Shown piece by piece: positions 37,320-49,196 of a DNA stretch of 64,000 nt; positions within the stretch are counted from its first letter, which is position 1, and each line of letters begins with the position of its first letter. The stretch comes from Paralvinella palmiformis. Taxonomy: Eukaryota > Annelida > Polychaeta > Terebellida > Alvinellidae. The notes below the pieces were generated by a model. It was not told the origin of the DNA. It searched no databases and saw only the letters and a program-made list of their open reading frames with translations. The stretch is from positions 1,263,768 through 1,327,767 of the forward strand of contig JAODUP010000269.1 in assembly GCA_025642065.1 (NCBI GenBank), written 5' to 3'. The position numbers and the translations under genes were made by a program.

Positions 37320-37616
37320 TGTGCCTGTTGGGCATATATACCGTATGAGCATTAATCATATTAAAGAAGTATGTCATGACAACAGTGTGCCCAACTTAGT
37401 AATCGGTACCAAACATATATTATCATTCATCTAGACTCGTTCCATTTTATAACCTTTACATGGGCGGAAATTATACCGAGAATACAAGTATATTATCCCC
37501 AATTGCTCAGCTCGAAATTCATGAACAATTTTAGCTCGTTTAAACACCATATCATTTGGAAATCTAGAATTATATTAAAAATCAAATTATTGTCAACTTG
37601 TAAAACATCTTTGGCA
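37320..37616 (-). repeat. probable 3' LTR of the BEL/Pao element
   Basis: A direct repeat with 42144-42449, diverged. Shared words are agcattaatcat, atattatcattc, tctagac, ttacatgggc, ctcgaaattcatgaaca and caccatatcattt. The TGT...CA ends are a guess from alignment. It flanks a minus-strand BEL/Pao body on its left. Confidence 0.65.
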
Positions 37617-37859
37617 TCAATACACCTCACAATACAAATTTCTTCGAGCACACATAAACACAAATCATGTGGCTCCGATGGTGTATTTCGTTCCTACCTA
37701 TTCGAAAGGTTGTACCGCCATCGTTCTAAATCATAATATTGTTTTTAACTACTGAAATACACTATACCGGCCTCATAAATGGTAACATTGTGTGAACATT
37801 TTCAATATTACCTATATATAGCAGAAATCTCATTCAGCAGACACTTGATCAAGTAAGCA

Positions 37860-40800
37860 TAACTTTATGACGGGCCGAACAAAAGTACCACTGCTGGTTG
37901 GTACAGCCGCAGATCACGCCAAATCATCGCGGCCGAAATCAACACCTGTCACACATGCCAAAAGCCACATTCTTCTGGGTAGATTGTTGTACACAATCAG
38001 TACTACATCGCCTATTCTCAAGCTTCTCTGCGTTTCAACCCACTTTGAGCGTTGTCGTAAAGTTGTAAGATATTCTCCAACCTATCTACGCCAAAACTAC
38101 TCAGCTAAAAACCGGACGTGATATAACCTCTTCCTATTAATATCTTATTTGCCAAATTTCCCAGGCAGAACCACCGAAGTGTACCTTAGGAGCAACAAAT
38201 GATTTGGAGTCAATGTTTCCCTATCGTTTAGGTCACCAGAAACAGAAGTTATAGGTCTCCTGTTGACGATTGACTCAACCTCGGTGAACACATAAATAAG
38301 TCGCTCATCATTCAGAACCTGTTATCTGAGAATGGAATTCATTACCTTTCGTATAGTGCGAACATGGCACTGTCAGAGGCCTCCCATGTGTGAAACGGCC
38401 GGAGGATTGTATTCCCACTTGATCCCTCTCAATAACAAGTCGTCATGCAAGGAATGGTCATCATTCTACGTCCGAATAGCCGGTGTCATCTCTCCACAAA
38501 TAATATTTGTTTCCTGATCTGATCTCAGCATTTCTGGAGTACCTCTTTGTCCAATTGTCTGAATGTTAGGCATGTGAAAAACAACCGTATTGCTTCTCAA
38601 TTGACCGTCCCCTCTTCGCCATCCACAGCAAAGAGAGTGCATGTTCTTTACCTGAATGCACCTCAAAAGGGTCAGTCTTGCCATTTGCAAATCCTCAACA
38701 TCCAAGCGCTTAGATCCATTCTTCTGGCGCTTGCTCTGTATCCAAGACTTGAAGCGCAGTAACCACACCACTGCGCTATTCAGCTGATGCCAACAGGAGC
38801 ATCTCGCCAGCAGACACACAGTTGGATCCACGTCTTCTTCCTTAGATACAACAACAGAAGAGCTGGCATCTCATTTCACGTTAACATCTTTCTCCAGTAA
38901 GTCAGAACCAGATGCAGGTATGGAAAGCCAGTAATCTTCAGATTTCCACAGATATTCCGGCCCCTCTAACCACACATTCTAAGTAATTCTATTGTAATAT
39001 ATTTCATTTTATGTTACTGCTGGGTGATTCCTAACTTTCTTTGAGTGTTTGTGGTATTATCTTTTGTTCTATGTCTATGCAGGTGCATTTGAACCAGACG
39101 CTCAGTGGAGTGTGACTGTCTGTCTGGGTTAGTAACTGATGTCCGGTGATAGACTATACACTAGCTCAAGTGTCTGGATTCTTGCCACGTGGTAAGAAAA
39201 GTTGACTGAGAGGGCAGAATGTTTGTGAAGATAATGTTAAAAATCAGTGTGTATTCATGGAATGACGAGTTTTCAGTTGCGTAGAACTGTTAAACTTCCA
39301 TTGTGTTGAATGGAGTAGGAAAATGACAGAAATCTTACGTCATAAGTGAGTATCAATTTGTGTTGTCCGGGGATATATTTGAGGGTGTGTACTTATATAC
39401 AACCTGCAGTTATAACGACATATACGATTCAGCTTACAGTTGATATGATTGTTCGTACGTGACTGTGGCCCACATCATCGTTTGAAGAATCACTGATTAA
39501 TAGGAGTGACCAATTTCTGATCATTATTCCTTGTAAGAATTAGCTGGCATTTGAGATTGAGTACCGGTACTCGGGGAATGGGAATATTTTAGTTTTGTTA
39601 CATTTTCTGTTACTATATGTGTATGAATGATGTTTGGATGTGATATATGTCGTTATTAAATAGTATGTAAAATTACTAGTGGTTCGATTTATTTTGTGAC
39701 TACCTGACTGATTGGGATACGTTACAACCATCTCGGCAGTTCAGCACTAACTACTTGGCCAAAGCCATCCGGTACCAAACAGCAGCATACCCGTCCAGGA
39801 GTTGGGGAAGCTCTGACAGCCAGTTAGCTCAACTTCGTTTGTCTTATTGTACATACCAATTGACTCTTTCAGCAGGTATATCTCCAAATTCAGACTCCTT
39901 AATATTCATAGACGTGGACCTCTCATCAAAGGGGATGATTTCCATGACTGCCCTATTGTTTGTAACCCATTTCATCAGAGAGAAGCCTCCTGATCACCAG
40001 ACAGATAGCTGGCGCTTCATCAGGACTAGAGATACAATGGTCTACGTAAAAATTATATTTCACAGCCGAAAGAACCCCTGGGGAATAGTTATCACAGTTG
40101 TCCTCAGTAGTCCACAGTGCTGTTACCTTAACATGAAGGAACATTCCTTTGATGTCACCCATCATAACAACACAATTTTCGCTAAGCCGAGCCGAACTAG
40201 CACTCCCAGTATGTTGTTCGTTAAGTCAGGTCCCTGAGAAACCTTGTCATTCAATGACACCTGTCCATGCTTTGCAGCACAATCATATACAATGCAGAAT
40301 TTCTCAGTTCATCGGGGATTCATAACACTGTGGTGTGGAACATACCATATTGCTTCAAGTTTGGGTGCCTCTGCATATTCTTCAATATTCGGACAACTGC
40401 CAGTTCTATCCAACGTATCCACCGCATTCCTTCTCCACCTGGTCTATTAATACATTGGCACACGACTCAGTATCCTAAGGATCTCACTACGCGAATCAAA
40501 GTCATCAATTTTATTCATGGATTGCAAAGCTTCTATATACCCACCAACATCATTTGCAAGATCTTGAAGTGTATCGGAGATAGTTGGCTTGAATGGACCT
40601 CCTTCCGTTACTTTCTTCACCCATACCTCTCAAATTTTATAATCATTTCCAAGACGACCCATTAGAAGTTGTCTGGCCTTTACGTATCCTAAGACTGCAT
40701 GGCCTCCGCACCTTTTCCGCATTCCTCATACAAAACTCCAATAATCTGTTTAACTTTGCCCCTTCATCCAATCTGGTTCTACCCACACAATAGTCAAATG

Positions 40801-41400
40801 CATTTATGAATGACTAATACTCTAGTGGATTTCCATCAAAGGTTGCCAAACGTGGCTTGGGAAGACCAATAACATCAAGCATTTTACGCCATACTTCAAG
40901 ATGTTTTCACCTGCAATTCAGGTTTCATCACAGCACTGTCCACTGTTGATCCACCAGAAATACAAGATCCTTGCTGAGAAACACTATCATCAGCTGTAAT
41001 ATCACCTTCTTCCCAACTACTCTCTGATATCATATGTTCTAGATTATTCACTCTCAAGTGGCTTCTTTCGACCACTGACTTTATATTTGCATAATAGTCA
41101 TCATATTATCCAGCCTTCTCATGTTCATACATCTTCAACAATTTGACAAAGCCAAATGAGCACCTGTGAAATCATCAAATGCAGTACAGCACCTATCCAA
41201 CAGGCTTCTGACTAATGATGGAACACATTTAGTATCAATGGTCACGTGAAGTTTATCATACATTCTGGTAACATGTGATTCGTGTCCTGCACGTCTTCTG
41301 CATAACTGCAACAACCTCTCCTTCACCCGTTACAATACAGTACCGGGAACTCTGTGTAGAACTACGACAAGGAGGCTGCTTCTTCTAACTTTGAGCAAAC
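37860..41400 (-). pseudogene. BEL/Pao retrotransposon body: gag, RT and integrase remnants
   Basis: Read on the minus strand. At 41330-41130 is a gag-like N-terminus (SHVTRMYDKLHVTIDT, RSLLDRCCTAFDDFTGAHLAL). Near 40.85-40.75 kb is the conserved gag block PRLATFDGNPLEY followed by SFINAFDYCVG, with a stop between. RT remnants follow near 40.16-39.96 kb (DIKGMFLHVKVT, then YNFYVDHCISS, where Y-V-D-D has become Y-V-D-H). At 38831-38466 comes the pre-integrase helix (RFKSWIQSK, DLQMARLTLL) and integrase motif RGTPEMLRSDQETN. An HFGGS block lies near 38.18 kb. The piece between RT and integrase, about 39.7-38.9 kb, is largely unreadable. Frames are broken throughout. Overlapping plus-strand frames are shadows. 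Confidence 0.78.
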
Positions 41401-42143
41401 ATATCAGAAGTGAATTAATTCAAATATATAAAGAGAAAAAATATAAATGAGCACGTAATATTACTGATTTACCCTTAGGCAATCTAGTGCAATAATAATG
41501 GACGATAACTTCTAACCTATTCACCAAACCAACCTGCAATAATCATGTGTTATGCAACATAGATAGACAATTAATTCTGTCCAATATTGTGAGTGGCAAA
41601 TACAAAAATAAGTAATCCGTTATTACTGGATAGCATGAACACTTTGTATACAATATGCATTCGAGTCAATATCTCCTGAACGTATGATTGATGTTACATC
41701 AACGCATCCCAGAGATCATACACAGGTACAGTTTGTTTTACTACATATCACATATGCATAGATACACAGCACGTCTCGTCATCAATATTGCATTATTGTT
41801 TATACAAGGGCATAACCATAAGTTAAGTTACTAGATGTTCTTCATATCCACCATGAATTGCTACGCTCTAGATCAATCATTCTGCATCATCAAGCAACTG
41901 CACAATCCAGCATAACTAAGTATTTTCACGCAAGCATAAAGTTCATTACCAGGTACAATTCGACTCTGGGAAGAGTTTCATTTTAATATGAAATTGCTAT
42001 GTTGTGTGGTGCGTTAATAATGTGCCTGTCTCAACTGAAGACTCAAGTAGTTTTTATCACAGTTTATCTTAGAATCACTATCAGTCAACAAACTAATTCA
42101 TAACCCACTCTCTTCGTAAATTCACATATAACAACAACACCAG

Positions 42144-42449
42144 TGTATAAGAGTAATGATATAAAATATTCCATACAAGCATTAATCATAGTAAAAGAAG
42201 TACATCATGACAATAGTGTGTCGGAAACAAAAATATATTATCATTCGTCTAGACCCGTTCAATTTTATAAACCTTACATGGGCCGAAATTACACTGAGAA
42301 TACAACTATATCATTGACAATTGCTTGGCTCGAAATTCATGAACACTTACAGCTCGTAAAAGTCTACATCAATAAAACACCATATCATTTCGGAATCTAG
42401 AAAAAAGTATTAGATCAAATTATTATCAACATGTAATACCTCTTTGCCA
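42144..42449 (-). repeat. probable 5' LTR of the BEL/Pao element
   Basis: Partner of 37320-37616 in direct orientation. On the minus strand this copy precedes gag. It ends about 10 bases from the outer end of the inverted-repeat element that follows, so the two elements abut. Confidence 0.65.
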
Positions 42450-42457
42450 TCTTACTC

Positions 42458-43085
42458 CAGTCAAATTATTATTTCACCCACCACTAATTGCAATAGAAAT
42501 TAAGTTGTGTTTATCTGAAAGCTTAGGATCTACTGAATAACACACAAAAATATAGTAAAATGAAATGAGTGGAACATTGTCTATTTTTATAATGAATATT
42601 TGGACCATTTCATTTTCAAAACCATTTCATGCAATCTAGAAATTGACATAACTCTGTCTATGTATACCATATAATGAGCATAAATGGTATCTTTATCCAT
42701 GTTGTAATGGTCCATTGTCATTAGAAGCATATTTTAAACATCTGTAGTGACTCTTAATATTGTAATATGGGTTAACTCTACCCCTTTAAGCAATCCGTGG
42801 TCAGTGAAAATCAGAAATAAGCTTAACCTATAATAACAAACTTAGTGTCTTTACCCATGTTTTAAACCTCTACCTTCCATTTGAGAATCTTGTCAGTAAG
42901 TCGGAGTGGTTGTGTGTGGTAAGAATTGGTGTACCTCTACCCCGAAGCCCAACAGCCGTTTTACCAAACATTTTAAAATATCAATGTTTGGAACATCAAG
43001 GCTATACATTTTTAAACATACGTTACATGTTTCTACCAATATTTTTATTTCATGTGACAAATAGTTGTACTGCAAGAGTACCTAA
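42458..43085. repeat. left inverted repeat (single-copy arm)
   Basis: The inner part, about 42668-43045, is the diverged reverse complement of one 404-bp satellite unit. Identical words include acttagtgtctttacccatg at 42840-42859, ggtgtacctctaccccgaag and tttttaaacatacgttacatg with few changes. The outer part, 42458-42540, pairs with 49105-49196. About 120 bases at 42540-42650 have no partner in the right arm. Confidence 0.8.
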
Positions 43086-43139
43086 AACCAGCATTATCAT
43101 ATAATTATCCTCCCTCCTATTTCCAAGAAACATCAATTA

Positions 43140-44640
43140 TCAGTATCTATAGATTAGATTCGCCACCCATCTCATCTCCATTTCCACATCCACCCATGCA
43201 ATCACTATCTGTGACTTTGCATTGCAAATGAATACTACGACAACCACAACTCTTGGAACAATCACCTTTACACTCACGACTGACAAGCTTAATGCTATAC
43301 TGGGGTACACTATCCGGGTCTGCATGAACTGGTGCCATTCTACCATGAGTCATTTTCCGGCCCTATTTAAGAGAATCCAATTTATGTCCTTTCCGTTCTT
43401 GAACGCCATAGAAGACACGGATACTGTGATAGTTTTCCAGCTGCTCAGGTAGGTGGAATAAATTTAGAGTGACCAGAAGCTGTGTTCGTTGCAACGTTTT
43501 CCTTAAATCTTGGAAATCTGAAGGAATCGACAGTATTTGTTGATTTGGCTTTGTAGAGATAAACCATAGACTTTTTTCCGCGGCAACCATTTCAGCTAGA
43601 TTTTCCAACACCACAGGTTGTTGACAGAAGATGTCATTGTCCGTCAAAAGAGTCAGTCCAATAGTTTGTCCTATTCCGAACAGCCTCAATGTCGTGTCAC
43701 AACCCAGACTTGCTAGAACGAAAAAAAAAATGTTAACATACACCTTCACCCAGTTTTTATATCACGATACCAATATTCAAGTGCTTCTGTGGAAGTAGTA
43801 AACCTTTCTTGGGTTTTCACATTAAATATAAATTGTATTGTGCTGGTATTTTGTGATAAAACATAACAGGACCAATACGTCTGTGTCATCACCAACTAGC
43901 ACAATGTCTGATGTGGTCAGCAGTAGATCTGCATCACCGCTTGCACTCATCATCCGACTGCCATACTGCATCAGCCTCTTCCCTAGCACGTCAATTAACA
44001 TGTCCTTATTCTATTTGTTTATGAAGAACGTCTCATCTATGAAAAGAACCATTGACGCCGTGAATGACACTTTCCTTCCTTGATGTCCGTCGCATCTCCT
44101 TTTATGTTGAGGGACCATCTCTTTATCCATTGCAGAGTACAATAGACTGTCCATACGAATTGCCACGGAATTTGTCGGAGCAGAGCGTCGCCATCAAGTA
44201 CAGGTCCCAAATTAGTCATCAAAACAGGGATTTTTATCGCCAATAACGCATGTCTAGATTCAAATAATGCTGACGGATATGCACGCACCTCATAACGCAT
44301 GACATCAAGTAATTTATCTGCATTGGTTCCATAAATCACAAGTCTCTGGAAAAGCAGTTGCGGGTCAATAGATATTATGTCCAGAAGCTGCCATATATGG
44401 CACCATCCTATATGATGTATGTAATTTGAGCAACCAGTCACTTGTCCTTTTTGATAGCCTGCCCTATGGAACTTACTTTCAAGTTATTATCCTTTCTCAG
44501 AAACTACATTCTTAGTGGAAGTGTGAGAGACAGCGGGAGATATTTTGTTGCGATCTTGGAATTGGATATATCAAGGCTGGACGGATATACGTTCTTATCT
44601 TGTTATCTATTTGATATCAAATAAAAAAAAATCATGTGGT
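43140..44640 (-). pseudogene. nuclease-like protein of the inverted-repeat element, decayed
   Basis: Minus-strand coding remnant in several frames. In order: SSIGQAI near 44.46 kb; LFQRLVIYGTNADKLLDVM and YPSALFESRHALL (44.37-44.23 kb); VLDGDALLRQIPW (about 44.2 kb); a DGPST block near 44.11 kb; SASGDADLLLTTSD and LVGDDTDVLVLL (about 43.94-43.86 kb); SLGCDTTLRLFGIG (about 43.71-43.67 kb); ENYHSIRVFYGVQE (about 43.44-43.40 kb); and a cysteine-rich tail with CKGDCSKSCGCR (43.28-43.15 kb). This order matches a multi-copy invertebrate protein family I recall from genome annotations. The GDAD and GDDTD boxes resemble metal-binding acidic motifs of PIN/FEN-type nucleases; nuclease activity is inference. 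At least three frameshifts are present. The gene points away from the satellite arm. Confidence 0.6.
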
Positions 44641-44660
44641 AATCTTGTAGACTCTGCAAA

Positions 44661-47600
44661 ATCTGGGAGGTGGTATAAATAGAAAACATTGGTAGAGACA
44701 TGTAATGTATGTTTAAAGATATTACTTTGATGAGTCCTTTTCAAACATAGTTATTAGCCCATTGTTGGTAGAAAAGTTGTCGTGCTTCGGGGTAGGGGTA
44801 CACCAATTGTTAATATAACCACCATGATTTACTAGAAATGCTGTTAAATAGAAGATAGGGGTTGAAAACATGGGTAAAGACACTAAGTTTGTTATTATAT
44901 GTTGACGTATGGCAAAGTTACGCGTTGCTTAAAGGTGTAGAGGTACCCTGTATTACTATATAAGGAGTGGCCACAGATGTTTGAAACATGCTTCCAATGA
45001 AAGATAGACCATTAAAACATGGATACAGATAACCTTTATGCTCATTTAGGGTCTACATTGACAAATCTGGGAGGTGGTATAAATAGAAAACATTGGTAGA
45101 GACATGTAATGTATGTTTAAAGATATTACTTTGATGAGTCCTTTTCAAACATAGTTATTAGCCCATTGTTGGTAGAAAAGTTGTTGTGCTTCGGGGTAGG
45201 GGTACACCAATTGTTAATATAACCACCATGATTTACTAGAAATGCTGTTAAATAGAAGATAGGGGTTGAAAACATGGGTAAAGACACTAAGTTTGTTATT
45301 ATATGTTGACGTATGGCAAAGTTACGCGTTGCTTAAAGGTGTAGAGGTACCCTGTATTACTATATAAGGAGTGGCCACAGATGTTTGAAACATGCTTCCA
45401 ATGAAAGATAGACCATTAAAACATGGATACAGATAACCTTTATGCTCATTTAGGGTCTACATTGACAAATCTGGGAGGTGGTATAAATAGAAAACATTGG
45501 TAGAGACATGTAATGTATGTTTAAAGATATTACTTTGATGAGTCCTTTTCAAACATAGTTATTAGCCCATTGTTGGTAGAAAAGTTGTTGTGCTTCGGGG
45601 TAGGGGTACACCAATTGTTAATATAACCACCATGATTTACTAGAAATGCTGTTAAATAGAAGATAGGGGTTGAAAACATGGGTAAAGACACTAAGTTTGT
45701 TATTATATGTTGACGTATGGCAAAGTTACGCGTTGCTTAAAGGTGTAGAGGTACCCTGTATTACTATATAAGGAGTGGCCACAGATGTTTGAAACATGCT
45801 TCCAATGAAAGATAGACCATTAAAACATGGATACAGATAACCTTTATGCTCATTTAGGGTCTACATTGACAAATCTGGGAGGTGGTATAAATAGAAAACA
45901 TTGGTAGAGACATGTAATGTATGTTTAAAGATATTACTTTGATGAGTCCTTTTCAAACATAGTTATTAGCCCATTGTTGGTAGAAAAGTTGTTGTGCTTC
46001 GGGGTAGGGGTACACCAATTGTTAATATAACCACCATGATTTACTAGAAATGCTGTTAAATAGAAGATAGGGGTTGAAAACATGGGTAAAGACACTAAGT
46101 TTGTTATTATATGTTGACGTATGGCAAAGTTACGCGTTGCTTAAAGGTGTAGAGGTACCCTGTATTACTATATAAGGAGTGGCCACAGATGTTTGAAACA
46201 TGCTTCCAATGAAAGATAGACCATTAAAACATGGATACAGATAACCTTTATGCTCATTTAGGGTCTACATTGACAAATCTGGGAGGTGGTATAAATAGAA
46301 AACATTGGTAGAGACATGTAATGTATGTTTAAAGATATTACTTTGATGAGTCCTTTTCAAACATAGTTATTAGCCCATTGTTGGTAGAAAAGTTGTTGTG
46401 CTTCGGGGTAGGGGTACACCAATTGTTAATATAACCACCATGATTTACTAGAAATGCTGTTAAATAGAAGATAGGGGTTGAAAACATGGGTAAAGACACT
46501 AAGTTTGTTATTATATGTTGACGTATGGCAAAGTTACGCGTTGCTTAAAGGTGTAGAGGTACCCTGTATTACTATATAAGGAGTGGGCCCCAGATGTTTG
46601 AAACATGCTTCCAATGAAAGATAGACCATTAAAACATGGATACAGATAACCTTTATGCTCATTTAGGGTCTACATTGACAAATCTGGGAGGTGGTATAAA
46701 TAGAAAACATTGGTAGAGACATGTAATGTATGTTTAAAGATATTACTTTGATGAGTCCTTTTCAAACATAGTTATTAGCCCATTGTTGGTAGAAAAGTTG
46801 TTGTGCTTCGGGGTAGGGGTACACCAATTGTTAATATAACCACCATGATTTACTAGAAATGCTGTTAAATAGAAGATAGGGGTTGAAAACATGGGTAAAG
46901 ACACTAAGTTTGTTATTATATGTTGACGTATGGCAAAGTTACGCGTTGCTTAAAGGTGTAGAGGTACCCTGTATTACTATATAAGGAGTGGCCACAGATG
47001 TTTGAAACATGCTTCCAATGAAAGATAGACCATTAAAACATGGATACAGATAACCTTTATGCTCATTTAGGGTCTACATTGACAAATCTGGGAGGTGGTA
47101 TAAATAGAAAACATTGGTAGAGACATGTAATGTATGTTTAAAGATATTACTTTGATGAGTCCTTTTCAAACATAGTTATTAGCCCATTGTTGGTAGAAAA
47201 GTTGTTGTGCTTCGGGGTAGGGGTACACCAATTGTTAATATAACCACCATGATTTACTAGAAATGCTGTTAAATAGAAGATAGGGGTTGAAAACATGGGT
47301 AAAGACACTAAGTTTGTTATTATATGTTGACGTATGGCAAAGTTACGCGTTGCTTAAAGGTGTAGAGGTACCCTGTATTACTATATAAGGAGTGGCCACA
47401 GATGTTTGAAACATGCTTCCAATGAAAGATAGACCATTAAAACATGGATACAGATAACCTTTATGCTCATTTAGGGTCTACATTGACAAATCTGGGAGGT
47501 GGTATAAATAGAAAACATTGGTAGAGACATGTAATGTATGTTTAAAGATATTACTTTGATGAGTCCTTTTCAAACATAGTTATTAGCCCATTGTTGGTAG

Positions 47601-49096
47601 AAAAGTTGTTGTGCTTCGGGGTAGGGGTACACCAATTGTTAATATAACCACCATGATTTACTAGAAATGCTGTTAAATAGAAGATAGGGGTTGAAAACAT
47701 GGGTAAAGACACTAAGTTTGTTATTATATGTTGACGTATGGCAAAGTTACGCGTTGCTTAAAGGTGTAGAGGTACCCTGTATTACTATATAAGGAGTGGC
47801 CACAGATGTTTGAAACATGCTTCCAATGAAAGATAGACCATTAAAACATGGATACAGATAACCTTTATGCTCATTTAGGGTCTACATTGACAAATCTGGG
47901 AGGTGGTATAAATAGAAAACATTGGTAGAGACATGTAATGTATGTTTAAAGATATTACTTTGATGAGTCCTTTTCAAACATAGTTATTAGCCCATTGTTG
48001 GTAGAAAAGTTGTTGTGCTTCGGGGTAGGGGTACACCAATTGTTAATATAACCACCATGATTTACTAGAAATGCTGTTAAATAGAAGATAGGGGTTGAAA
48101 ACATGGGTAAAGACACTAAGTTTGTTATTATATGTTGACGTATGGCAAAGTTACGCGTTGCTTAAAGGTGTAGAGGTACCCTGTATTACTATATAAGGAG
48201 TGGCCACAGATGTTTGAAACATGCTTCCAATGAAAGATAGACCATTAAAACATGGATACAGATAACCTTTATGCTCATTTAGGGTCTACATTGACAAATC
48301 TGGGAGGTGGTATAAATAGAAAACATTGGTAGAGACATGTAATGTATGTTTAAAGATATTACTTTGATGAGTCCTTTTCAAACATAGTTATTAGCCCATT
48401 GTTGGTAGAAAAGTTGTTGTGCTTCGGGGTAGGGGTACACCAATTGTTAATATAACCACCATGATTTACTAGAAATGCTGTTAAATAGAAGATAGGGGTT
48501 GAAAACATGGGTAAAGACACTAAGTTTGTTATTATATGTTGACGTATGGCAAAGTTACGCGTTGCTTAAAGGTGTAGAGGTACCCTGTATTACTATATAA
48601 GGAGTGGCCACAGATGTTTGAAACATGCTTCCAATGAAAGATAGACCATTAAAACATGGATACAGATAACCTTTATGCTCATTTAGGGTCTACATTGACA
48701 AATCTGGGAGGTGGTATAAATAGAAAACATTGGTAGAGACATGTAATGTATGTTTAAAGATATTACTTTGATGAGTCCTTTTCAAACATAGTTATTAGCC
48801 CATTGTTGGTAGAAAGGTTGTTGTGCTTCGGGGTAGGGGTACACCAATTGTTAATATAACCACCATAATTTACTAGAAATGCTGTTAAATAGAAGATAGG
48901 GGTTGAAAACATGGGTAAAGACACTAAGTTTGTTATTATATGTTGACGTATGGCAAAGTTACGCGTTGCTTAAAGGTGTAGAGGTACCCTGTATTACTAT
49001 ATAAGGAGTAGCCACAGATGTTTGAAACAATGAAAGATAGACCATTAAAACATGGATACAGATAAACTTTATGCTCATTTAGGGTCTACATTGACA
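44661..49096. repeat. 404-bp tandem satellite, 11 units
   Basis: Units start at 44661, 45065, 45469, 45873, 46277, 46682, 47086, 47490, 47894, 48298 and 48702 with the word atctgggaggtggtataaat. The period is 404, with one 405 caused by an extra base in the fifth unit (gtgggccccag instead of gtggccacag, near 46585). Inner units look identical by eye. The first has gttgtcgtgc instead of gttgttgtgc. The last has several substitutions and a deletion of about 15 bases after gtttgaaac. Divergent ends with uniform inner units are the usual mark of unequal exchange. No open frame spans the units. Confidence 0.98.
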
Positions 49097-49196
49097 AAGT
49101 TCTGTCAATCTCTAGATGATAAGCTTTCAGAAAAACACAACCTCATTTCTATTAAAATTAGTGGTGGGTTATACCTTTTTATCGTATTTTGACTAG
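49097..49196. repeat. outer end of the right inverted repeat
   Basis: The words tctgtcaatctctaga, aagctttcagaaaaacacaa and attagtggtgggt are the reverse complements of 42.46-42.66 kb with few mismatches. Homology stops near tttgacta at 49188-49195. Confidence 0.75.

Larger units (their letters stand above)
42458..49196. mobile_element. DNA element with long inverted repeats, one of them expanded into a satellite
   Basis: The sequence at 42458-43085 is, in reverse complement, homologous to 44640-49196. Outer ends align: agtcaaa, then cacccaccactaat at left, and its complement attagtggtgggt then tttgact at right. The right arm contains an 11-copy tandem array where the left arm has a single copy. 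Between the arms, 43.14-44.64 kb encodes a decayed protein on the minus strand. The total is about 6.7 kb. No classical DDE transposase was recognised and no target-site duplication could be fixed, so the superfamily is open. Confidence 0.72.

Noticed and set aside
39755..40793. Several overlapping plus-strand frames of 60-160 codons
   Set aside because: They are antisense to recognisable BEL/Pao gag and RT remnants on the minus strand.
44661..49096. CRISPR-like array of regularly spaced repeats
   Set aside because: The 404-bp units are contiguous, without spacers, in a eukaryotic genome, and are homologous to the element's own inverted repeat.
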